DNA of 64,000 nucleotides from Hydrogenothermus marinus (GCF_003688665.1 NZ_REFO01000010.1:124001-188000); one strand, 5' to 3'; positions 38,760-47,695 are shown, counted from the stretch's first letter. Numbers and translations are program-made. Notes: generated by a model from the letters alone, not told the origin.

Positions 38760-40565
38760 ATGGCGTCTTTTGATTTAACTGTAAAATATGCAGGTGAAGG
38801 TGGAGAAGGTGTTATATCTTCTGGTGATTTTACAATGAAAGCAGCAGCAAAAATGGGATATGAAGTTGTAACCTTTAAATCTTTTCCTGCAGAGATAAAA
38901 GGTGGATATGCTTTATCTCAAGTAAGAATGTCTGATGAAAAGATATTATCTCAAGGTGATGGATTTGATATTCTTGTTGCATTTAATGGTGAGGCTTACG
39001 AAGTAAACAAGCCATTACTTAGAGAAGGAACAGTATTAATCTGGGATGGCCCAGAAGGTGGAGATTTTGAACCTGAATTTGAAGAATTAGAAAAGAAAGG
39101 AGTAATTATGTATGCTGTTCCAATGTCTCAACTTGCTAAAAAAGAAGTTGGTGCTTATATAACTAAAAACGTTATAGCAATGGCAGCTACATTTGAGTTA
39201 ATAGGAATGCCTATAGAGCTTTTAAAAGAAGAAATAGTTGCTAAATTTTCTAAAAAAGGACAAGAAGTTATAGATTTGAACTTTAAAGCTATAGAAGTAG
39301 CTCAAAAATATGTAAAGGAAAATATCAAAAAAGTAGATCCATATAAAGTACCTGGACCATTACCTAAGAAAGATGTAATAATTGTAGAAGGTAATGAAGC
39401 AATAGCACTTGGTGCACTTGCAGCAGGTGTTAAAGTATATGCAGCATATCCTATTACTCCAGCTACAACAGTTGGAAACTATTTAGCTCCTCATATATTA
39501 AAAACAGGTGGATATGTATACCAAGCTGAAGATGAAATATCTTCAATGGCAATAGTAATTGGAGCATCTTTCTCTGGTGTTAAAGCAATGACTGCAACTT
39601 CAGGACCTGGTATATCTTTAATGCAAGAGCTTATAGGACTTGCATCTATGACAGAAATACCAGCAGTTATAGTTGATGTTCAAAGGGGTGGACCTTCTAC
39701 AGGAATGCCAACTAAACATGATCAAGCAGATCTTTTTGCAGCAGCGCTTGGCGGACATGGTGATGATCAAAGAGTAGTACTTGCTCCAACAAATGTTGAA
39801 GAAAATTTCTATTTAACAGTAGAAGCATTTAATTTATCAGAAAGATATCAATTACCAGTATTACTTTTAACAGATGCATCATTATCTTTAAGGGCTGAAG
39901 CAATACCTACTCCAGATATAAATAAAATTAAAGAAAACTTAATAGAAAGACCAATTGTTAGAAAAGGAGAAGTTTCTCCAGAAGAATTAGAAAACTTATT
40001 CAGATATAAAATTACAGATACTGGAATATCTCCTTTCTTAGCACCAGGCGAATCACCAAAACCATATACTGCTACAGGACTTGAACACGGGGAAAACTCT
40101 TATCCAAGAACAACTCCTAAAGAAAGAACAGAAATGATGGATAAAAGATTTAGAAAAATTAAAAACATAGAAGATGAGAATCCACATTTAGTTGAATGGG
40201 ATTTAGGAGATTTACAAGAAGGAGAAAAAGCAGATATTACTATAATTACGTGGGGATTAACTGCATCTATTGCAAAAGAAGCAATACAAAGACTTAGAAA
40301 TAAAGGAATAAAAGTAGCAGCATTATATCCAAAATTAATATATCCTTTACCAGCAAAAGCTGTTGAAAAAGCTGCTTCTATGTCAGACATTGTTTTAGTT
40401 CCAGAAGCTAACTATATGGGACACTTAGCTAAATTTATAAGAATGTTCTCTTCAGTACCTGCAGAAAAAATTGTTCAATATAACATTTATAGAGGAGAGC
40501 CATTCATACCTAAGGAAATAGAAGAAAAAGTTGAAGAAATACTTGGTAAAAAAGTACAAGCTTAA
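38760..40565 (+). CDS. korA: 2-oxoglutarate:ferredoxin oxidoreductase, alpha subunit (gamma-alpha fusion)
   Basis: This 601-residue protein has an N-terminal gamma domain (about 1-190: YAGEGGEGVISSGDFTMKAA, FPAEIKGGYALSQVR). An alpha (pyrimidine-binding) domain follows from about 205 (EGNEAIALGALAAGVKVYAAYPITPAT, TATSGPGISLMQELIGLA, VDVQRGGPSTGMPTKHDQADL). With KorB it carboxylates succinyl-CoA to 2-oxoglutarate using reduced ferredoxin, a key rTCA step. It is the fused two-subunit architecture rather than the multi-subunit Hydrogenobacter For type. AAGGAGG precedes the ATG and korB follows after 28 nt. Confidence 0.94.
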   Translation: MASFDLTVKYAGEGGEGVISSGDFTMKAAAKMGYEVVTFKSFPAEIKGGYALSQVRMSDEKILSQGDGFDILVAFNGEAYEVNKPLLREGTVLIWDGPEGGDFEPEFEELEKKGVIMYAVPMSQLAKKEVGAYITKNVIAMAATFELIGMPIELLKEEIVAKFSKKGQEVIDLNFKAIEVAQKYVKENIKKVDPYKVPGPLPKKDVIIVEGNEAIALGALAAGVKVYAAYPITPATTVGNYLAPHILKTGGYVYQAEDEISSMAIVIGASFSGVKAMTATSGPGISLMQELIGLASMTEIPAVIVDVQRGGPSTGMPTKHDQADLFAAALGGHGDDQRVVLAPTNVEENFYLTVEAFNLSERYQLPVLLLTDASLSLRAEAIPTPDINKIKENLIERPIVRKGEVSPEELENLFRYKITDTGISPFLAPGESPKPYTATGLEHGENSYPRTTPKERTEMMDKRFRKIKNIEDENPHLVEWDLGDLQEGEKADITIITWGLTASIAKEAIQRLRNKGIKVAALYPKLIYPLPAKAVEKAASMSDIVLVPEANYMGHLAKFIRMFSSVPAEKIVQYNIYRGEPFIPKEIEEKVEEILGKKVQA

Positions 40566-40593
40566 TAAAAATTTAAATTAGGAGGTAATAAAA

Positions 40594-41505
40594 ATGGATA
40601 TACAATATGTAAGATTGGAAGAAAAACTTCCACCAAGAGAATATAAATCAAGCCTTGAATCTACATGGTGTCCAGGTTGCGGTGATTTTGGAGTAGTTAC
40701 TGCATTAACAAGAGCTTTTTCTGATGAAAAACTTGATCCTACAGCATTATCATTAGTGTCAGGAATTGGATGTTCTTCAAGACTTCCTCTTTGGATGAAT
40801 GCTTTTGGATTACATTCATGTCATGGTAGAGCAGTTCCTGCAGCGGTTGGTGCAAGACTTGCTAAGCCAGAAGTTCCTGTAATAGTAACTGCAGGTGATG
40901 GAGATTTATTCTCAATAGGTATGGAACACTTTCCACATGCAGCAAGAAGAAATTTTGATATGGTTGTTATTTCTATGGACAATAGAATGTATGCATTAAC
41001 AAAAAATCAAGTTTCACCAACATCAAGAACAGGATATAAAGGATCATTGACACCTTACGGAAACCTTGATAATCCTTTCAATGTAATTAACTTTGCAATT
41101 GCATCAGGAGCAACTTTTGTAGCTCAAACATATGCAGGAAATCCTAAACATATGACAGAGATTATAGAAGCTGCTATTGAACATAAAGGATTTGCGTTTG
41201 TAAATATACTTTCTCCTTGTCCAACTTATAACAAGTTAGATACATTTAAGTTTTATAAAGGAAGATTAGTAGATATAAATAAAGAGTTAGGGCATGATCC
41301 TTCAGATAAACAAAAAGCTATGGAACTTGCTGAACATGATTATGATGCTGACTATAATCCAGATGCTAAAGTACCTATAGGAATTTTCTATAAAACAGAA
41401 GAAATACCTACTTTTGAAGAAAAAGTAGAAGCTCTTAAAGAAAAATATAAACCTGAAAATCCTGAAACTGTATGGGATGATATCCTTTCTAACTATAAAG
41501 TTTAA
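40594..41505 (+). CDS. korB: 2-oxoglutarate:ferredoxin oxidoreductase, beta (TPP) subunit
   Basis: This 303-residue subunit binds thiamine diphosphate (TAGDGDLFSIGMEHFPHAARRN, then MDNRMYALTKNQ) and one 4Fe-4S cluster. The likely ligands are the cysteines in STWCPGCGDFG, GIGCSSRLP and LSPCPTYN. Length fits KorB/PorB beta subunits. AGGAGG precedes the ATG and a strong terminator lies just after the stop, so korA-korB is the transcription unit. Confidence 0.95.
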   Translation: MDIQYVRLEEKLPPREYKSSLESTWCPGCGDFGVVTALTRAFSDEKLDPTALSLVSGIGCSSRLPLWMNAFGLHSCHGRAVPAAVGARLAKPEVPVIVTAGDGDLFSIGMEHFPHAARRNFDMVVISMDNRMYALTKNQVSPTSRTGYKGSLTPYGNLDNPFNVINFAIASGATFVAQTYAGNPKHMTEIIEAAIEHKGFAFVNILSPCPTYNKLDTFKFYKGRLVDINKELGHDPSDKQKAMELAEHDYDADYNPDAKVPIGIFYKTEEIPTFEEKVEALKEKYKPENPETVWDDILSNYKV

Positions 41506-41510
41506 TTAAA

Positions 41511-41536
41511 AAGCCCCAAAAATGGGGCTTTTTTTT
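41511..41536 (+). terminator. Terminator after korB
   Basis: AAGCCCC pairs with GGGGCTT over a 6-nt A-rich loop and is followed by six more T. It starts 5 nt after the korB stop. Confidence 0.94.
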
Positions 41537-41617
41537 ATTTTATGCTCAACATCATTGGATATTTAACAAAGAATCATAAAATATTTTTAGTATCCTAAAT
41601 TTTGAGGTAATTTAAGT

Positions 41618-42250
41618 ATGGAAACATTTACTAAACAGCAAGTAGAAGAACTTATAAAAAAAGGTGAAGATCTAAAAGGATATGACTTTTCTTTTGCAGA
41701 GCTTGAAGGGATAGATTTCTCAAATCTGGATCTTTCAAATACATCTTTTACTGGTGCCAATTTAAGAAATGCTAAATTTGAAAACTGTAAAATGGATAAT
41801 GTTTTTATCGCAGATGCAGATTTAGAAAATGTAAGTTTTAAAAATAGTCAGATAACAAGAAGTGTATTTCAAAGGGTAAATTTAAAAAATGCAAACTTTG
41901 AAAATACTAATTTAGAAAGAACACAAATAATGGTATCAGATTTAAGAAATGCTAATTTTAAAAATGCATTTATGGTAGCTACTCGTTTTGAAGATAGTAA
42001 TTTACAAGAAGCTAACTTTGATAATGCAGATATGAGATATTCTAATTTTAGAGGAGCAGATTTACAAAAAGCAAGTTTTATAAAAACAAAATTTAGTAAT
42101 AGTGATTTTAGGAAAACAAAACTTAGTGGTGCTTGGTTTGAGAATGTAGAAGCTGAAAATGTTCTTATATATGGAAGAAAACCTTGGCTTGAAGGATCAA
42201 AAGCAGATGTGAGATATGATGAAATTTTACCAAGAAATTATGGAGATTAA
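41618..42250 (+). CDS. Pentapeptide-repeat protein
   Basis: This 210-residue protein has a helical N-terminus (about 1-20) and then more than 25 pentapeptide units of the A(D/N)LXX kind (TGANLRNAKFENCKM, ADADLENVSFKNSQI and so on), predicting a right-handed quadrilateral beta helix. Family members range from DNA-gyrase protectors (DNA mimics) to structural proteins, and none is identifiable here. There is no signal peptide, so it is probably cytoplasmic. TGAGGT lies before the ATG. It stands between the korB terminator and a ferredoxin gene. Confidence 0.8.
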   Translation: METFTKQQVEELIKKGEDLKGYDFSFAELEGIDFSNLDLSNTSFTGANLRNAKFENCKMDNVFIADADLENVSFKNSQITRSVFQRVNLKNANFENTNLERTQIMVSDLRNANFKNAFMVATRFEDSNLQEANFDNADMRYSNFRGADLQKASFIKTKFSNSDFRKTKLSGAWFENVEAENVLIYGRKPWLEGSKADVRYDEILPRNYGD

Positions 42251-42263
42251 ACAAATTAACTGT

Positions 42264-42269
42264 TATAAT
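42264..42269 (+). promoter_or_regulatory. Probable -10 element for the ferredoxin gene
   Basis: A consensus TATAAT lies 14 nt after the pentapeptide-gene stop and 30 nt before the ferredoxin ATG, with AGGAGG between. TGGAGA 17 bp upstream is a weak -35. An imperfect AACT...AGTT repeat surrounds it; it does not match the rTCA operator. Confidence 0.4.
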
Positions 42270-42299
42270 AGTTTTCTAGAAAAAATAGGAGGTTGAAAT

Positions 42300-42515
42300 A
42301 TGTATTACGTAGCTAAAGTAGATCAAGAAAAATGCGCAACTTATAACTGTAGACAGTGTACATTATTCTGTCCAGAAGCAAATACATTAATGTTTGATGA
42401 AGATAAAAATGCAGCATATGTAGTTGAAGATAGATGTAAAGGTTGTGCTTTATGTGTTTATGTATGTTCTGATTTATTAAAAAGAGATTGTATCACAATG
42501 GAAATGGTAACATAA
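42300..42515 (+). CDS. Small two-cluster ferredoxin-like protein (possible oxidoreductase delta-type subunit)
   Basis: This 71-residue protein has two cysteine sets: K-C-ATYN-C-RQ-C-TLF-C-P near residues 12-25 and R-C-KG-C-AL-C-VYV-C near 46-56, plus one extra Cys. The first set has CX4CX2CX3C spacing rather than the classical CX2CX2CX3C. It probably carries two 4Fe-4S clusters. It resembles delta/ferredoxin-like subunits of pyruvate- or 2-oxoglutarate-ferredoxin oxidoreductases and lies less than 1 kb after korB, but behind a terminator and another gene. It is either an electron carrier for KorAB or a separate ferredoxin. Confidence 0.78.
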   Translation: MYYVAKVDQEKCATYNCRQCTLFCPEANTLMFDEDKNAAYVVEDRCKGCALCVYVCSDLLKRDCITMEMVT

Positions 42516-42528
42516 ATGCTTTAGTCTT

Positions 42529-42551
42529 AGGAGATAGAAAATCTATCTCCT
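42529..42551 (+). terminator. Hairpin between the ferredoxin and the next gene
   Basis: AGGAGATAG pairs with CTATCTCCT over a 5-nt loop, a 9-bp perfect stem. Only a weak T-rich tail (ATTTAAT) follows, so it may be a partial terminator, an attenuator or an mRNA 3' stabiliser for the ferredoxin message. Confidence 0.65.
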
Positions 42552-42578
42552 ATTTAATAAAAAATGGAGGGTTTAATT

Positions 42579-42887
42579 ATGGAAAAAGAATTAAAAGAAA
42601 AACTTCAAAAAGTAGTAGAACTTGTAAAAAAAGATATGGCTAATCCAGATATAGATATAGAATTTTGCATACCTGAAGTTGAAATGGATTCATCATCTTG
42701 TAATGTAAATAAAGAACCATATATCTCTGTAAAGTACACAATAGAAGAAGGCGATGTACATGAAAGAAAAATAAAGATAAGAAGAAAATATACTCAAATG
42801 GAACCAGAAGATCTTGCTAATTTAATCACATTTTATATTGAACAATTCATAGAAGAAATAGATTCTGTAGAGTACGGTGGAGAGTAA
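42579..42887 (+). CDS. Small acidic protein of unknown function
   Basis: This 102-residue protein, rich in Glu and Lys, has no signal peptide or membrane segment. A helical N-terminus (KEKLQKVVELVKKDM) is followed by a beta-rich middle with two Cys (IEFCIPEVEMDSSSC) and a helical C-terminus (DLANLITFYIEQFIEEI). I do not recognise the family. The ATG was chosen because GGAGGG lies 8 nt upstream; the frame is open 5 codons more. It sits between a hairpin and a terminator, close to the ferredoxin, so a redox-related role is conceivable but unsupported. Confidence 0.65.
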   Translation: MEKELKEKLQKVVELVKKDMANPDIDIEFCIPEVEMDSSSCNVNKEPYISVKYTIEEGDVHERKIKIRRKYTQMEPEDLANLITFYIEQFIEEIDSVEYGGE

Positions 42888-42904
42888 AATAACTCTCCTC
42901 TTTT
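42879..42904 (+). terminator. Terminator overlapping the end of the 102-residue gene
   Basis: GGAGAGT pairs with ACTCTCC over a 6-nt loop that holds part of the stop codon, followed by TCTTTT. It separates this gene from rplS. Confidence 0.8.
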
Positions 42905-43040
42905 GTCTAAAATTATCTATTTATTTCAAGAAATAAAAATCTAAATCTTTTTATCCCATAAGATATTATTCCAACAAATTTGTAAATTATTTAAGTTTGT
43001 TATAAAATATTTTTTTGTCAAAATTTCATGGAGGAAAGAA

Positions 43041-43460
43041 ATGAGTAGTGCATTAATTAGAGAGATAGAAGAAAAATACCTTGAAAATACTAAAGATTGG
43101 CCAGAATTTAGAGTTGGAGATACAATTAGAGTTCATGTAAAAATTGAAGAAAGAGGAAAAGAAAGAATACAGGTTTTTGAAGGAGCAGTAATAAGAATAA
43201 AAGGAAGTGGAACAGGAAAAACATTTACAGTAAGAAAAGTTTCTTATGGAGTAGGAATGGAAAGAACTTTCCCATGGGGATGTCCTTCAATAGCAAAAAT
43301 AGAAGTTGCTAAAAGAGGTAAAGTTAGAAGGGCTAAACTTTATTATCTTAGAGAAAGAAAAGGTAAAGCAGCAAGAATTAAAGAAATTAAAGAATGGGAG
43401 CTCAAAAAAAGAGCTGCAGAATCAGCTGCTGCTAAAGAATCTAAAGAAGAAAATCAATAA
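43041..43460 (+). CDS. rplS: 50S ribosomal protein L19
   Basis: This 139-residue L19 is slightly longer than usual (about 115) because of an Ala/Lys/Glu-rich tail. The core [35 protein letters not shown], then [28 protein letters not shown] and [20 protein letters not shown], is canonical. It stabilises the 30S-50S interface. GGAGG precedes the ATG, and TTATAAAAT about 40 nt upstream is a possible -10. It heads an apparent operon through cmk. Confidence 0.96.
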   Translation: MSSALIREIEEKYLENTKDWPEFRVGDTIRVHVKIEERGKERIQVFEGAVIRIKGSGTGKTFTVRKVSYGVGMERTFPWGCPSIAKIEVAKRGKVRRAKLYYLRERKGKAARIKEIKEWELKKRAAESAAAKESKEENQ

Positions 43461-43464
43461 ATAT

Positions 43465-44046
43465 ATGTTTGAGATTGAAAAATCTCTATATGATAAAGGA
43501 TTTAAAAAATTAGTTGGAATAGATGAAGCAGGAAGGGGACCTTTAGCAGGTCCCGTTGTCTCTGCTGCTGTTATATTTCCACAAAATATAGATATTTTCA
43601 TAGAAAAAGACTCCAAAAAATTATCTCCTAAGAAAAGAGAGACCTTATTTGAAGAGATAAGAAAAAAAGCAGTTTCTATTGGAATTGGAGTAGTTGACTC
43701 TGAAGAAATAGATAGAATTAATATTTATAATGCAACAAAACTTGCTATGAAAAGAGCATTATTCAGTCTAAAATCAGATTTTGATTATATTATTACTGAT
43801 TATATTAAATTTGATCCATATCCTCACATATCAATAAAAAAAGCAGATGAAAAAAGTATATCTGTTGCTGCTGCATCAATAATTGCAAAAGTTTATAGAG
43901 ATAAAATAATGGAACATTTTTCAAAAATTTATCCTCACTCTTTTGAAAGACATAAAGGATATCCTACTAAACTACATATTCAAGAAATAAAAGAGTATGG
44001 TATAACTCCAATTCACAGAAAAAGTTTTAGATTAAATTATGAATAA
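43465..44046 (+). CDS. rnhB: Ribonuclease HII
   Basis: This 193-residue enzyme cleaves RNA in RNA-DNA hybrids and single ribonucleotides in DNA. It shows LVGIDEAGRGPLAGPVVSAAVIF (catalytic Asp-Glu pair), DSKKLSPKKRE, ITDYIKFD, and KADEKSISVAAASIIAKVYRDKIM with the further acid. The start at 43465 fits the family N-terminus and follows the rplS stop by 4 nt; the frame is open 53 codons more inside rplS, which is not credible as protein. There is no clear ribosome site, so it is probably coupled to rplS. The rplS-rnhB-yraN order is common. Confidence 0.94.
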   Translation: MFEIEKSLYDKGFKKLVGIDEAGRGPLAGPVVSAAVIFPQNIDIFIEKDSKKLSPKKRETLFEEIRKKAVSIGIGVVDSEEIDRINIYNATKLAMKRALFSLKSDFDYIITDYIKFDPYPHISIKKADEKSISVAAASIIAKVYRDKIMEHFSKIYPHSFERHKGYPTKLHIQEIKEYGITPIHRKSFRLNYE

Positions 44047-44383
44047 AAGACATATTGGCAAAGAAAAAGAAAACATTGCTAAAGAATATTTGAAAAACAA
44101 AGGGTATCAAATATTAGCAACAAATTTTTATTCAAAGTTTGGAGAAATAGATATTATAGCCAAAGATAAAAACACTCTTGTCTTTATTGAAGTAAGAAGT
44201 AAAAGTTATGAAGCCTTTGGGCTACCTGAGGAAACAATAGATAAACCAAAAATACAAAAGATAATTAAAACTGCACAGCTTTTTATAGAAAAAGAAAATA
44301 TAGATTATGATGAAATAAGATTTGATGTAATATCTATCTTAAATGATAAAATAAATCATATAGAAAGTGCTTTTGAGGTTTAA
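44039..44383 (+). CDS. YraN/UPF0102 family endonuclease-like protein
   Basis: This 114-residue protein has HIGKEKENIAKEYLKNKGYQILATNFYSKFGEIDIIAKDKNTLVFIEVRSK, which is the UPF0102 signature with the E-x-D and E-x-K residues of a Holliday-junction-resolvase-like nuclease fold. The function in vivo is not settled. It overlaps rnhB by 8 nt, and ispA starts at the base after its stop. Confidence 0.88.
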   Translation: MNKRHIGKEKENIAKEYLKNKGYQILATNFYSKFGEIDIIAKDKNTLVFIEVRSKSYEAFGLPEETIDKPKIQKIIKTAQLFIEKENIDYDEIRFDVISILNDKINHIESAFEV

Positions 44384-45256
44384 ATGGATATTAAACAGTA
44401 TCTTAAAACTCAGGCTGAGTTTATAAATCAAAAGCTTGAAAATCAATTAAAAGAAGGTATCCCACAAAAATTATTTGATTCAATGCATTATAGTCTTAAT
44501 GCAGGTGGAAAAAGAATAAGGCCTATTCTTGTTTTAGAAAGTGCTAAAGTTTGTGGTAAAGAAAATGTCGCGGATATTTTAGATATAGCTTTAGCAGTTG
44601 AGATGATACATACATATTCTTTAATACATGATGATCTTCCTTCTATGGATAATGATGATTTAAGAAGAGGAAAACCTACAAATCATAAAGTTTTTGGAGA
44701 AGCTATCGCAATTCTTGCAGGAGATGGCCTTTTAACTTATGCATTTGAGAAAATATCATCTATAAAAAATATTCCAGCGGAAAAATTAGTTAGAATAATT
44801 AACATTCTATCTCATAATGTTGGTATTTATGGAATGATAGCAGGTCAAGCAGCAGATATTTTAGCAGAAAAAGAAAAAAGCTTTACAGATATTAAATTCA
44901 TCCATGAAAATAAGACTACTAAATTTATAATGGCTTGCTGTCAAATTGGAGCTATTTTAGCAGATGCAGAAGATACAAAAGAAAAAGCATTAAAAGAGTA
45001 TGGATATAATATAGGAATGGCTTTTCAGATATGGGATGATATACTAGATGAAATAGGAGAAACTGAAAAACTTGGTAAAACTGTTGGTAAAGATAAAGAA
45101 AACAATAAACTTACATATACATCTATTTATGGAATTGAAAAATCAAAAGAGATAGCAAAAAAACATATAGAAAAAGCATTAAAAAGTATTGAAATTTTTG
45201 AAAATAAAGAAATTTTAGAAAAGTTAGCAAAATATATAATAAGTAGAGAGGTATAA
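44384..45256 (+). CDS. ispA: Short-chain polyprenyl (farnesyl/geranylgeranyl) diphosphate synthase
   Basis: This 290-residue trans-prenyltransferase condenses isopentenyl diphosphate with allylic diphosphates. GGKRIRPIL, the first Asp-rich motif HDDLPSMDNDDLRRG (about 85-99), and the second, QIWDDILDE (about 209-217), are complete. Spacing and size fit farnesyl or geranylgeranyl diphosphate synthase; the product length cannot be fixed from sequence. It starts at the base after yraN and is followed at once by queF. Confidence 0.92.
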   Translation: MDIKQYLKTQAEFINQKLENQLKEGIPQKLFDSMHYSLNAGGKRIRPILVLESAKVCGKENVADILDIALAVEMIHTYSLIHDDLPSMDNDDLRRGKPTNHKVFGEAIAILAGDGLLTYAFEKISSIKNIPAEKLVRIINILSHNVGIYGMIAGQAADILAEKEKSFTDIKFIHENKTTKFIMACCQIGAILADAEDTKEKALKEYGYNIGMAFQIWDDILDEIGETEKLGKTVGKDKENNKLTYTSIYGIEKSKEIAKKHIEKALKSIEIFENKEILEKLAKYIISREV

Positions 45257-45637
45257 ATGGAAAACTTAAAATATGGTGAAAAAGAGATTTTAGAAGCAAA
45301 GTTAGAACCTTGGGAAAATCCATATCCAGATAGAAACTATACAATAGATATTACATTTCCTGAATTTTCTTGTTTATGTCCTCGCTCTGGATATCCAGAT
45401 TATGCAACAATAAAAATAAGATATATTCCAGATAAAACTATTGTAGAGTTAAAATCTTTAAAACTTTATCTTAATAAATATAGAAACCAGTATATATCCC
45501 ATGAAGAAGCAACAAATAAGATATACGATGATTTATATAATTTATTAAAACCAAGATTTTTAGAAGTTATTGGAGATTGGAATCCAAGAGGTAATGTTAA
45601 AACTATAATTAAAGTTTCTTCAGAAGAAAATAAATAA
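45257..45637 (+). CDS. queF: NADPH-dependent preQ0 reductase
   Basis: This 126-residue single-domain QueF of the YkvM type reduces 7-cyano-7-deazaguanine to preQ1 in queuosine synthesis. [47 protein letters not shown] contains the catalytic Cys, the substrate-binding acids and the QueF NADPH motif. GAGAGG lies just before the ATG, which abuts the ispA stop. Confidence 0.94.
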   Translation: MENLKYGEKEILEAKLEPWENPYPDRNYTIDITFPEFSCLCPRSGYPDYATIKIRYIPDKTIVELKSLKLYLNKYRNQYISHEEATNKIYDDLYNLLKPRFLEVIGDWNPRGNVKTIIKVSSEENK

Positions 45638-45653
45638 ATTATGGAGGATTAAA

Positions 45654-46166
45654 ATGAAACGTATAGCTTTATTACTTGAAAATTTTGTTGAAGAAGTTGA
45701 ATTTATATATCCTTTATACAGATTTAAAGAAGAAAAATTTAATATAACTGTTCTTTCGCCAAAGGTTGGTGAATTTAAAGGCAAAAATGGATTAACTTTT
45801 TTTTCAAATCAACAAATAGAACCAAATAGAGCTAAAGAATTTGATGCAGTTTTTATTCCAGGAGGTTATGCCCCTGATAGATTTAGAAGAGATAAAGAAA
45901 CCGTAGATTTTATAAGAAATATGTATAAAGAAAATAAGATAATAGGAGCTATATGTCATGCTCCATGGGTCTTAATATCTGCAGGAATTATCAAAGGTAA
46001 AAAAATTACCGGTTTCTTTTCAATAAAAGATGATATAAAGAATGCAGGAGCTATATATACAGGAAATCCAGTAGAAATAGACGGAAACATAATAACAGGA
46101 ACAGATCCAAAAGCTATGCCTGAAATGGTAAAAGTATTTATAAAAAAATTAAATGGAGAATTATAA
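45654..46166 (+). CDS. DJ-1/PfpI family protein
   Basis: This 170-residue class I glutamine amidotransferase-like protein has FVEEVEFIYPLYRF with the conserved Glu, FIPGGYAPDRFRRD, and the nucleophile elbow GAICHAPWVLISAG (Cys-His). GITGFFSIKDDIKNAGA is close to the PfpI/YhbO signature. Members act as stress-related deglycases, proteases or chaperones; the activity is uncertain. GGAGG precedes the ATG. cmk starts at the base after the stop. Confidence 0.87.
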   Translation: MKRIALLLENFVEEVEFIYPLYRFKEEKFNITVLSPKVGEFKGKNGLTFFSNQQIEPNRAKEFDAVFIPGGYAPDRFRRDKETVDFIRNMYKENKIIGAICHAPWVLISAGIIKGKKITGFFSIKDDIKNAGAIYTGNPVEIDGNIITGTDPKAMPEMVKVFIKKLNGEL

Positions 46167-46829
46167 ATGATTATAGCAATAGATGGGCCTGCAGGTGCTG
46201 GAAAAAGCACAGTAGCAAAAATATTAGCAGAAAAAATAGGATGTACCTATATAAATACAGGAGCAATGTATAGAGCAGTTGCTTATAAACTACTTCAAAT
46301 AGGTGGAAAATTTACAGAAGAGGATTTAAAAAATATTCTTGAAAATATATCTATATCCCTTGATAAAGATAAAGTCTTACTTGATGGAGAGGATATCTCA
46401 GACAAAATAAAAGATGAAAAAGTTTCTAAAATGGCTTCTAAGATAGCCACCATAAAAATAGTTAGAGAAAAACTTGTTGAAAAACAAAGACAGATGGCAA
46501 AAGAAAAAGAATGTGTTGTAATGGAAGGAAGAGATATAGGAACAGTTGTTTTCCCAAATGCAGATATAAAAATATTTTTAACTGCTACAGCTGAAGAAAG
46601 AGCAAAAAGAAGATATGAAGAACTAAAGGCAAAAGGATTTAATATTCCTTATGAGCATTTATTAGAGAAAATAAAAGAAAGAGACAAAATAGATAGTACT
46701 AGAAAAATAGCACCATTAAAGCCAACAAAAGAGCATATAGTAATTGATACTACTGATAAAAGTATTGAAGAAGTTATTGAAGAGATAACAGATATTATAA
46801 AAAAAGTCAACCTTGAAAAAATAAATTAA
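46167..46829 (+). CDS. cmk: Cytidylate kinase
   Basis: This 220-residue CMP/dCMP kinase has the P-loop AIDGPAGAGKSTVAKILAEKIG (about 4-25), YINTGAMYRAVAYKL, VVMEGRDIGTVVFPNADIKIFLTA, and RDKIDSTRKIAPLKPTKEHIVIDTT. It makes CDP for RNA and DNA synthesis. Length is normal. It is the last gene of the run from rplS. Confidence 0.95.
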   Translation: MIIAIDGPAGAGKSTVAKILAEKIGCTYINTGAMYRAVAYKLLQIGGKFTEEDLKNILENISISLDKDKVLLDGEDISDKIKDEKVSKMASKIATIKIVREKLVEKQRQMAKEKECVVMEGRDIGTVVFPNADIKIFLTATAEERAKRRYEELKAKGFNIPYEHLLEKIKERDKIDSTRKIAPLKPTKEHIVIDTTDKSIEEVIEEITDIIKKVNLEKIN

Positions 46830-46876
46830 AAGTAGATATTATTATATATTAATATAATACTTAAGGAGGTTTTATA

Positions 46877-47695
46877 TTGGCTAATATATATGATGTAACT
46901 GATGAAAATTTTGAAGAAATAGTTATAGAAAAATCTTATGAAAAACCTGTTTTAGTAGATTTTTGGGCTCAATGGTGTGGGCCATGTAAAGCATTAAAAC
47001 CATTACTTGAAAAACTTGCCTCTGAATATGATTATATCCTTGCAAAAATTAATGTTGATGAAAATCCACATATAGCTCAAGAGTTTGGAGTTCAAGGAAT
47101 TCCAGATGTTAAATTATTTAAGGATGGTAAAGTAATTGATCAATTTGTTGGAGCTTATCCAGAACCAAAATTAAGAGATTTCTTAGAAAAACATATCAAA
47201 TCTAAAGTACAACAAAAATTAGATGAAGCTAAAATACTTATTTTAGATGGTAAGGTAAAAGAAGCAGAAGAATTATTTAAACAGCTTTTAAAAGATTATC
47301 CGGAAAATAAAGCTCTTGTTATTGAAGCAGCTAAATTTTTCATAAATGAAGGGAAAATAGATGAAGCTTTAAAAATTTTAGATACTATTAAAGAATATCA
47401 CAAAGAATATTATATCCAAGCTCAAGCCTTAAAAGAGATAGCTAAGCTTAAAGAAGCTTGTGATAATTTAAAAGAAGAAACCCAGTTAGATAAGCTTTAT
47501 AAAAAGGCAGCTTGTGAAACAGTGAATGGAAATTATGAAGAAGCTTTAAAACATTTTCTACAGATAGTTCAGCTAGATAAAAATTATAAAGATGAAGCAG
47601 GAAGAAAAGGAATGATAACAATATTTAATATTCTTGGGGAAAGACATCCACTAACTAAGGAATACAGAAAAAAACTTGCAATGGCTTTATACTAA
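46877..47695 (+). CDS. Thioredoxin-TPR fusion (CnoX/YbbN-like)
   Basis: This 272-residue cytoplasmic protein has a thioredoxin domain (about 1-108) with VLVDFWAQWCGPCKALKP, an intact CGPC active site. About 160 residues of TPR-like helices follow (AKILILDGKVKEAEELFKQLLKDYPENK). This is the layout of CnoX/YbbN, which protects and delivers proteins to chaperones under oxidative stress; E. coli YbbN lacks the full CxxC, while this one keeps it. The TTG start has GGAGG 8 nt upstream. The stop shares one base with the lolA ATG. Confidence 0.85.
   Translation: MANIYDVTDENFEEIVIEKSYEKPVLVDFWAQWCGPCKALKPLLEKLASEYDYILAKINVDENPHIAQEFGVQGIPDVKLFKDGKVIDQFVGAYPEPKLRDFLEKHIKSKVQQKLDEAKILILDGKVKEAEELFKQLLKDYPENKALVIEAAKFFINEGKIDEALKILDTIKEYHKEYYIQAQALKEIAKLKEACDNLKEETQLDKLYKKAACETVNGNYEEALKHFLQIVQLDKNYKDEAGRKGMITIFNILGERHPLTKEYRKKLAMALY

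Noticed and set aside
43306-43464. 53-codon N-terminal extension of RNase HII inside rplS
   Set aside because: It is a Lys-rich shadow of the L19 tail in another frame; the family N-terminus begins at 43465.
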